From Heterobilharzia americana (lineage: Eukaryota > Platyhelminthes > Trematoda > Strigeidida > Schistosomatidae): a DNA stretch of 64,000 bases. Positions within the stretch are counted from its first letter, which is position 1. Every line of letters starts with the position of its first letter. Below are positions 56,269 to 64,000 of the stretch, piece by piece. A model generated the notes under the pieces. It did no database searches and was not told the DNA's origin. It saw only the letters and a program-made list of their open reading frames with translations. The DNA is taken from assembly GCA_944470555.2 (NCBI GenBank), contig OX104127.1, positions 42,459,934 through 42,523,933 on the forward strand. Direction: 5' to 3'. The translations under genes were made by a program, and so were the position numbers.

Positions 56269-56535
56269 GTAAGTTTTCTTAGAAAATTTCTTTTGTGTGT
56301 ACTTCATTATTGTCGTCCATTTGCATTAATTTTATCGTTATGAAATCAAGTAAAAGGAGTGCTATTGTTTTGAGTCCTAGTAGTTCAAACATTTAACTAC
56401 CCATTACTTCATTATATGTCACTCTCACTTATTCGATCTTCATAACCTCTATTAAAATCAAAATAATAGTAATAATAACAATAGCTTTATTCCAATCAGC
56501 ACGTTTGAGACAGTATCGAGTTCTCAGCATATAGT

Positions 56536-56917
56536 TGTTATATATTTCGAACGGATATAATATACACGCTTAACTGACAGCTAACTGCGTACGCAACAGC
56601 CACCGACTGCAACCCGGGACGAATAGAGAAGGCCGAAGTTGAATGATGGGAGAGTTTATTCCTTCGAGTATGATAATCAGTTAATTCAAAACACGTGACT
56701 GTGTATGCACACGACATATGACCTTGTCCGTAATTTGAGACACTGACATAGTAAGAGTAAGAGTAAGAGTAGGAGTGAGGATTAACCAATCAACGAATTA
56801 CATTACTACAATGGAGGCATAAAATAAAGTACTACTAGTGGTCATGCTATCAAAGTGGTTAAAAATGTTCAGACCAATGACAATGTTTTATGCACAACTG
56901 GGCTTTGCAACAATAAT
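56536..56917 (+). repeat. Dispersed repeat, possible solo LTR, inverted relative to 39.7 kb
   Basis: It begins TGTTATATATTTCG and closely follows the reverse complement of 39711-40112, including gacagctaactgcgtacgc and the (AAGAGT)n stretch. The end has drifted (tttgcaacaataat). It lies just beyond exon 16. Confidence 0.5.
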
Positions 56918-56959
56918 ATTTCAAAAAATTCGCTCCGTGTACAATATTTTTTAAAAAGA

Positions 56960-57640
56960 AATAAATAGGTGAATGATCTCAGAGATCTGTCTAAAGAAGA
57001 GAAACATGGAGTGGACAATATCTTCATTTCAGCAGTCTCTGTCATATAATTTAACTATAATTTTGTTCATCGGAAAAACTGACTGAAGATATTCAATTCA
57101 GCGACAGATGTCTGAACGAAAGTGGTAATTCCTAAGAGATTTATTGATAAAGTCAAAATGAGAACAGCCGAAACAAGTGGACTTCATAATCCCGAGAAGA
57201 AATCTGTGTTCCTCCATCTAACTTTCAAGGGGGACGGACTAACGAACCTGGCCAATAAAAGAATAAGAACAACACCAAAAGGTGTTCACTACAATAATCG
57301 AAAGTGGGCAGGTTTCCACCTCATGTCACATCAAATTGTATTTACTAATTCATAATGTACATTGGAAGGACAGAGAGGAGGACTGAGACTAGATTTTGTG
57401 AACACATTCCAAATAAGTCTAAAGGAGCCAAGGTGTCTTAAAAGTTCCACTACTAAACATCTGATGGACACAGGACACGGCGTCCGAATCACAAAAGCAT
57501 TTAAAATATCCAACAAACAAAACAATGCTGAGATTCACAGAAGCGATTGCCATCAGAAGAATTAAGCCGAACTTATGCTTTCAAAAAGAGGTAGTTGTTA
57601 GCCTCGAACTTCCATGGTAGCCATTAGTTCTTTTCCTCAT
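56960..57640 (+). mobile_element. Penelope-like element, C-terminal nuclease region, decayed
   Basis: Frames read VIPKRFIDKVKMRTAET, SVFLHLTFKGDGLTN, then (in a shifted frame) MYIGRTERRTETRFCEHIPN, the GIY-YIG nuclease, and LMDTGHGVRITKAFKI. The following sequence to about 57850 includes gattggtcacatg. It is broken by frame changes at about 57350. Confidence 0.7.
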
Positions 57641-58390
57641 TCAGTATAACCCCTTCCGAAATTCTGTATTTTATTCCCTTTTACAGCCTCTTTCATCCCC
57701 TTTAGTTTACTACTTAACTTTAAGCCATGCAAGAAGTCTTGACCCTATATTTACATTATTAACTCATCACACACACCAACGTACTACTTTCTGTTCCATT
57801 TTGATTGGTCACATGTAGCAGGATGGCTATCAGACTATATAAACACAATATAACTTCAATTTTCGTAATCACAAATTATTTCATTGAAACCTCTCTGATC
57901 CGTATCAATTCTTCCATCATACCACCGATGGACTATCAACTTCTTGATAAGTGAATTATGTGGACTTAATACACATATATAATGACCTTATAGCCTGTGT
58001 GCAGTTGAATAGTTGAAATATGATGAATCCATCATATTCTGTTAAACTTGTTGTTCTAGTTTTGCAAAAATAATTATTGCTTCTGAATATTTTAAATAAT
58101 AACGGTATTAAAGGTACTAGTATGAAACAGGCAGTTGGTGTTACATTAACGTCTGGTTTGCACTCGAGAATGAACACATAATTGAGTGTAATTTTGATTG
58201 TGATAATTCAATCAGCCAGCACAAAAATCTACAATTCTGTACAGGGGTATCCTAGGAATAGTAATTTGTTGTATGTTTGAGGATGTAGAAGTCCATTTCC
58301 ATTTGGCGAGACTATTTTTCTTTGTTTTCTTCTTAACTTGAGAAATGATAGTTTGTAAATAATCTAAAAATGTGCCAGTGTGTGATATAT
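57641..58390. other. No further CKAP5 exon recognised
   Basis: The next expected exon of the host gene was looked for here and was not seen. The sequence is AT-rich, and the left part is probably Penelope 3' sequence. Confidence 0.3.
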
Positions 58391-58392
58391 AT

Positions 58393-61300
58393 AGAAGATA
58401 CAGATTCAGATATGTTGTTTGAGGATAGGAGGCTTGGAGGCTATATTAATCCTTTTCCAGTAGATTTCTCTGCTTGTCCAATCCCCCTTTGAACGAGTCA
58501 ATTGATGATGCGGACATCATCTCTTCTAGGAGTCAGTTCCTGGCGTTGATTGCTCGACGCTAGAACTAGTACTCTGCGGAGACTATGTTCGTTCTTTGCT
58601 TTTGTAGTCTCATACTATGTCCTCTGAGGTGTTCCGACCTAGTGGGAAGGAAAAGAGAATATATGTCAGGTCCGAAGTCATTTCTTAGAATACTGTACAG
58701 AATGATTAGATCTCCTCTCTGTCTGCGATGAGATAAAGTGAATAGGTTCAACTCCTTAAGTCGGCCTTCATAGGTGAGGCCAGCCATCCCAGGGATCATA
58801 CGAGTGGCTGCCCTCTGAACTCTTTCTAGAAGGTCTGCATCACCTTTCATACAAAGATTTGGCACCTGTGTACAGTTTTCTGATTAAGACCTCACTAAGG
58901 GTGTGTATAAAATGGTGAATATGTCACCACTTATTTTCGTAAACGTTCTAAGTAATGCCCAGAGAGTCCTAAAATTTCGAGCTGCTGCCAATAGACAATG
59001 TGCTGCAGTTTTCAAGTCATAACTCATTGTGACTCCTAGGTCATTGTGGGTCAGTACTGACGGTAAAGGAGTCTCATTTATATAGTAGGTGTCACTGTCT
59101 GAGTGCCCTGAGTACCTGCTCACACACCTACCTGCATCAGCCACTTCTCTGACCAGGTAAACAAGCTGTTTAAGTCTGCCCGAAGTGCACGTATATCCTC
59201 ATCGTTCCAAATCTCCCGCCATATTTTTACATCCTCGTAGAGAACCATGGGGGATTTCGTGACATTTAGTATCTCATTTATGTATATGAGAAAGAGCAGG
59301 GGGCGCAGGACTGTGCCTTGGGGCACTCCACTTTCTACTGACTTCCAAGGGGAGGGCTGGGAATTGTCCCTTATTCTTTGTCTCCTGTCAATGAGGAACT
59401 TTTATGCATGCAGACAGACTGTCAGTGATTCCAAAACTTGCTAGTTTCCCAAGCAACCTGGAATGAGGTACCTTATCGAACACTTTACTCAAGTCCATTC
59501 ACACCCACAGGTATCCTGTCCTCTTTATACCCAGCCCAACTTTCTCTGACTGTAAGGAGGTTCGTCAAGCAAGAGAAATTTCTAGGAAAGCCATGCTGCA
59601 AACGAGACAGTGGAGTGTTGCTGTCTAAGTGAACTGTGGTGGCTTTCCCTTTCTGAGATTTTCACTACAGTACTAGTCAAACTTATCGGTCTGTAATTTG
59701 GTGGGAGCTGCCTAGAACCTGTCTTGTGGATAGGTGCTACTATGGCATCCTTCCAGTCATGGGGGAGTGTGCCTTCACTGAGAGACGGTCTGAACGTAGT
59801 AGTCAATGGGCCGGCTACATAGAGTGCAAACTCTCTGAGCAGGCTTGGGTGCGGCTCATCCGGTCCCGTTGATTTTTCCACATCGAGAGTACTCGATATC
59901 CGAAATAAATCATTGTGATCGATATCCGCAGAGTTTTTTTCTGTTGGATATCAATGCTTCTACTGTTGGATAAATGTCCACAGAAGATTCCTGTGTGCAG
60001 ACCTCAGCAAAATATCCAGCCATAGCTTCTGCTTTTTCCCTATCGTCCTCAATCGAACAGTCAGTTTCGGCTTCATAGATTAGGGTGGGTATACCACGAC
60101 ACATCTTATTCCTATAACTCATATGGAAAAATAACCTCTTTGAATGTTGTAATGCAGCCTGGACTAGACGTGTTTCAAAGTATATTCGAGACCGGTGGAT
60201 AGCAGAGATACATTTATTGCGAGCCTCTGTGTAATGCTTGACCACTTCGGGTGTACCGAGGTGGGTGGCAAGACTCCAACACTTTTTCTGCGTCGTAGCA
60301 AGATTCGGATGTCGTGGTTTATCTACAGGGGACAATATTTCCTTCCCCTTGAGACAGTCCGCGGTATGAACGGTTGGGTCCCTCATGCATATAACTGTTT
60401 GAGGGGGCACCATGCACCTTCAACTTAGACTTCTAGATTGACTGCCGAGTCCTCCAAAGAGGCTGCCAGGTTAATAGCTTCCATATTCGTTTTCCATATG
60501 TTTTGTGTCCAGCTGGGGCATCGGCCTGGTACAAGACGTCTGCTGTGAATCTGAAGTTGATCACAGCTTGATCACTTTTACTGTGGGGTGCTAGGTGCCG
60601 GATGAAGTACATATCATGTGTATGTGAGAATGTTAAGTGCAGAAGTGATGGAGGATGCTGATGACCGTATCTTATTGGTGTCCTAATTTGCTGTATGAGG
60701 GCTAAGGAAGTTGATGTTTCCACTAATAGGTGATCAAATGTATTACGTGGTGCTTTTGTTGTTAGTCTATCCCAGTCAGCTGGTGATGCGTTGAAGTCTC
60801 CTACAACTAGACATCGGCATTCATCTGTCTAGAGGGTTAGCTTATTCAGGAGGAAGTCTGCCGCATCGCATTCAGGGCTTCCATGTATTACGATTACGTT
60901 AACATCTTGTCCCTTGCATTTTAGTCGTCAGCGCAGCATTTCACATGTCCCACTTTCATGTGCGAATGTTTCTATGGCCTTTACAATTAAGTTATACTTA
61001 ACGTAAAGGATGACACCACCACCTTTGTGTGCTAACCTGTCACTTCTAAAAGGGACGAATCTTCATGCGTTTCACAGTCACTATTCCAAGACGAGAGCCA
61101 AGTTTCTGAGATAGCAATGATGTCAGGGCTTTCGTTGCTTATCACATTACTAAGCTCAGTCCACTTGTTTAAAAGACTGCATGCATTTGTGTACAAGACT
61201 ACGAAACTACTTAAATGAGTTTCCGTCCTATGCATAGAGGCTTTGGCATCCTTTGTTGCCGAAACCTCACTACACAAAAACCCACTGCTTTCAGATCTTG

Positions 61301-62590
61301 CTCTCTAGTTGCTGATCTGGATTTTAGTTCTGCTTCTGCTTCTCGTTGTTCAATTCGATCAGCAAGAGCCAGATCCTTTCGCACGAACACTCTAGATCCT
61401 TGAAGTCTGTGAGCATTCTTTAGAATCTAATCCTTCTCATCTGCTGACTTGAACACGACTTTGAGTAGCTGAAACTTATTTTCAGTAATGACTGTCTCTT
61501 GTTTTCATACTCTATATGTCTTGAGTAGGATGACTGCTAGCATATTTTTCTGGTAAATTCTGGTTTACCAAGCTTTATACCTTGCCAACGTCATGTTTGT
61601 AACGTTTACGCGGTTCTGGGTCTCTACTTTCTACCACTCTGTGAAAGATTACGGACCTGTCAAGGATCTCTACTTTGTCTTTGCTCTGTGAAGTGACGAT
61701 AGCTGATTCCGTCACCGTTATTGGCTTCTTAGAATGTCGTTCAGACTTATTTACTCGCCACTTCTCACGGTCGAGCATACAAGGTTTACTAAAGCCCAGT
61801 TCAGTGACCTTGACGCTGATAGCCTCAGAATGGGCTTGCATCCCATTCTGTGCTATCTTCGTCAATGATTGGATCTCCGAACTGGGTATGACCTGTGGCC
61901 TGCATGGTTCCTTCGTTGGCACTGAGAAGGCTTAACTCCTGTTTTTTTCATCTGAAGCAGAGCTAGTCTTACGGTCAGCAGTTTTCAGACTGGATCTGCC
62001 AGCTCTTGGAATGCGAGAACCAGAAGATACTCTCTTCACCCTACTTGGTGTAGTTTTTTCCAACTCGCTGTCAGCAAACCTAGCAGCTAGCTTACGCGCC
62101 CAACTTACAGCTTGTCGTGGGACGTTCCTAGAATTTTGCACAGCAATGTGTATGCCAATGAATGCTGTCTGGTTATCTCTGTCACGGTTATCGACTTTGA
62201 TTTTCGACTATAGTTTCTTAGTTATCGTATTTATTAAAAGTGTTTTTGCTTCTTCTACCAGAGTGCGAATATCCGAGCAGCTTAACGTAAAAAGCCAGAC
62301 ACCCTCTTATATGCTGAGGGTGTGAGGTTTGTGAAGTCATCGTGGAACCAACTCTTACATTCGCTTCACTGCATACCACAGGCCACCGTGAAGTGTCACC
62401 CGGCCCTACCACAAGGATTTTTACGACACTTTTGGCTCACCATGTAGCAAAAACTACAGAACTTCACTCAGTAAAAGTCTCTGTCTGACTTTAATCGAAT
62501 AATATTCCGATTAGGGTAAAAATACAACAGTCTTTGATGTGTTAACACAAAAATTGCCAAGAATCTAGCTGGATGTGAAAAGTCACTCTC
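58393..62590 (-). mobile_element. CR1-type LINE, near full length, inactivated
   Basis: Read on the minus strand it has a leader (62590-62150), ORF1 (62141-61575, basic and serine-rich, then a K/E-rich part), and an ORF2 endonuclease (LYTNACSLLNKWTELSNVI, ISETWL at 61277-61032; further pieces to 60433). It continues with the RT (STGPDEPHPSLLREF, WKDAIVAPIHKTGSRQLPPN and YRPISLTS at 59881-59582; GTVLRPLLFLIYINEIL at 59326-59120) and the thumb and C-terminus (NDLGVTMSYDLKTAAHC; LLERVQRAATRMIPG). The RT active site reads LYEDVKIW where relatives have LYADDVKIW, so it is dead. It resembles schistosome SR1-like CR1 elements. Confidence 0.85.
58566..61277 (-). pseudogene. CR1 ORF2 endonuclease/reverse transcriptase, broken
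   Basis: The reading frame survives only in pieces of 70-170 codons: 61277-61032, 60723-60433, 60413-59910, 59881-59582, 59326-59120, 59144-58884 and 58865-58566. The order and content follow a normal CR1 ORF2. The YADD box has lost one Asp through a three-base loss and substitution near 59236. Confidence 0.8.
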
Positions 62591-62756
62591 CGTTTTAAAC
62601 AGCGCGCGAAAAATTTAAACAAATTGAAAGAGAAGAATCAGATGAAATGTATTGAGTAGAAAACGTTTGTTAGCCCAAAGTTTAAGCATTTCGTTTCAAA
62701 CACGCTGTAACTTACACAAATACAAAGTATGTCTAATATAAGTATTACTGCTTGTT

Positions 62757-62870
62757 GTAGTATACCGTCGTTGATTGAACCGAATCTATCGATCTCTATT
62801 GGCATATGGACGAGTCCCAAATAGGACGAAATGCGCATCCTGGATTCCACTGCTAGCCACTATCCATCAT
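62757..62870 (+). mobile_element. Hammerhead SINE family A, rearranged: inverted 5' block joined to ribozyme end
   Basis: 62757-62808 is the reverse complement of the 5' block at 13964-14014 (accgtcgttgattgaaccga, ctattggcatatg). It is joined directly to gacgagtcccaaataggacg and the normal 3' end. The middle, including the tRNA-like head, is gone. The core now reads TGGACGAG and stem I is lost, so it is inactive. Confidence 0.8.
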
Positions 62871-62976
62871 TACTATATCTAATAAGTAATAATATTAGTG
62901 TGAAATGAAATTCCGTACAAGGTTGTTGATTAGATCTTATTCCCTATTACTTTAATGTCCTATCTTAGAAAATTGT

Positions 62977-64000
62977 ATTATTATTATTATTATTAGTCCC
63001 TTGGGTTCCTACTGGAACATAGGGCTTCAGTAGCACGTCTCTAGTGAACTCTCTTCTCCGAAATCTTTTGAACCTGGCTCCACGACAGCCCACAAGCTCT
63101 CATTTCCTCCTCGCACGATCTTCTCCATGTCACCCTCGGAAGTCCAACTCGTCGCTTCTCATGGGGATTCCACTCGAGCTACTGGCCTGACGCGTGATGT
63201 CCCCAGTCGGCCTTCTCAGTGTATGCCCAATCCTATCCATCTCCACTTCTTTCTACATATTTGTTGGGTGATAGGTTCTTGGTTGGTTTGTTCCCAGAGT
63301 TCCTTGTTGCTTATTCTTTCTGGCAATCCATCTGATCTTCAGTAGCGAGCCAGCGTAAGCAGTTGTTGATGAATGTCTGTAGTTTATTGGAAATCCTTTT
63401 CGTGACGCGCCAAGTCTCTGAACCATACAGAAGCACTGACTTGACTGAATTGGTGTTGAAAATCCAGATCTTGTTACACATGCTGAGTTCAGAAGATCTC
63501 CACACTGGTTTCAGGCTAATGAACGCCTGTCTTGCTTTTCCGATTCTGAATTTGACATCCTCGTCTGTGCCTGTGTTGCCTGTAGTTGAAACAGTGCTGC
63601 CTAGATAGGTGAAGGAGGTTACTTCCTTTAAGTTTCTCCCGTTGATGGTGATTGGAGTTTGTTGTTGTTGTTGTTAGAGTTGTTGGTGCGGTATCTTCAT
63701 CACCTTTGTCTTCTCCCGTCTTCGCTGCCCTGCCTCTTCTGCCAAGCTGTTAGTTTTCGCCTGTAGATCTTCAAGTTTGTGCGACATTATACATTAATCA
63801 TCATCGGCGAAATCCAAATCTTCTAGGTTCTTTTCATCGGTCCAGCGTATCCCCCTCTTCTCACAGCTCCCCACTGTTTGTTGCATGATCCAGTCCAGTT
63901 GACCACAATCAGGAATATCATGGGGGATAGTAGGCAACCTTGATTCACTCCTGTCTTCACTTCACTTCAGTGGCATCACTGAGCTTTGCATTGTGAATTA
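62977..64000 (-). mobile_element. LINE A copy j, runs off the window
   Basis: Minus-strand copy with (TTA)n tail at 62977-62996. The frame at 63311-63505 is very close to that of copy g (VKSVLLYGSETWRVTKRISN). It continues through the YLGSTVSTTG region (minus strand, about 63600) to RT motif B at the window edge. Confidence 0.85.

Noticed and set aside
56269..64000. Further CKAP5 exons at the right end.
   Set aside because: The sequence is Penelope, CR1, SINE and LINE A material; no in-phase exon with family sequence was found.
1..64000. CRISPR array, bacterial operon or prophage.
   Set aside because: No regularly spaced direct repeats and no dense coding; spliced exons and metazoan retroelements show a eukaryotic nuclear genome.

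Overview
The window looks like nuclear DNA of a schistosome (a blood fluke of the genus Schistosoma or a close relative). It is AT-rich. It holds one host gene whose small exons sit between introns of several kilobases. Those introns are packed with trematode repeats: two LINE families with an APE-type endonuclease, a CR1-type LINE, Penelope-like elements with a GIY-YIG nuclease, and short tRNA-headed repeats carrying hammerhead ribozymes of the kind known from schistosome Sm-alpha repeats. The species cannot be fixed from the sequence alone.

Host gene. Sixteen exons on the + strand between 3225 and 56268 join in phase into about 1,200 codons of a XMAP215/ch-TOG (CKAP5, Msps) microtubule polymerase. 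In order they encode TOG2 (exons 1-4), a basic linker (exon 5), TOG3 (exons 6-9), an acidic/serine-rich linker (end of exon 9 and exon 10), the last TOG domain, TOG5 of the human protein (exons 10-14), and the helical C-terminal region (exons 15-16). Both ends of the gene lie outside the window. No exon for a TOG4 domain was found, and the exons on either side of its expected place join in phase. Exon 13 carries an apparent one-base frameshift.

Repeats by region. 1-3.1 kb: 5' part of a CR1 LINE, broken by a second LINE, then short fragments. 5.4-18.1 kb: four near-identical truncated copies of LINE family A in both orientations, interleaved with hammerhead SINEs, including a compound insertion at 12,980-13,537 with a 56-bp perfect inverted repeat and a 12-bp target duplication. 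18-28 kb: further SINEs (ribozyme cores at 24.4 and 25.5 kb) and another LINE A copy. 29-33 kb: LINE B, then a Penelope-like element with an uninterrupted 303-codon ORF. 35.3-38.7 kb: the most complete LINE A copy. 39.7-46.9 kb: an LTR-like repeat, a Penelope-type hammerhead candidate, LINE A and LINE B. 47.4-57.6 kb: LINE A relics, three decayed Penelope pieces and a second LTR-like copy in opposite orientation. 58.4-62.6 kb: a nearly complete but dead CR1 LINE. 63-64 kb: a LINE A copy running off the end.

The most interesting signals are the self-cleaving RNA motifs. There are two SINE families (A and B) with hammerhead cores directly downstream of tRNA-like, Pol III-type boxes, plus a Penelope-type motif near 40.4 kb. 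Some of these SINEs also carry inverted end fragments that would form long hairpins. All calls come from reading the sequence by eye; no database search was run.
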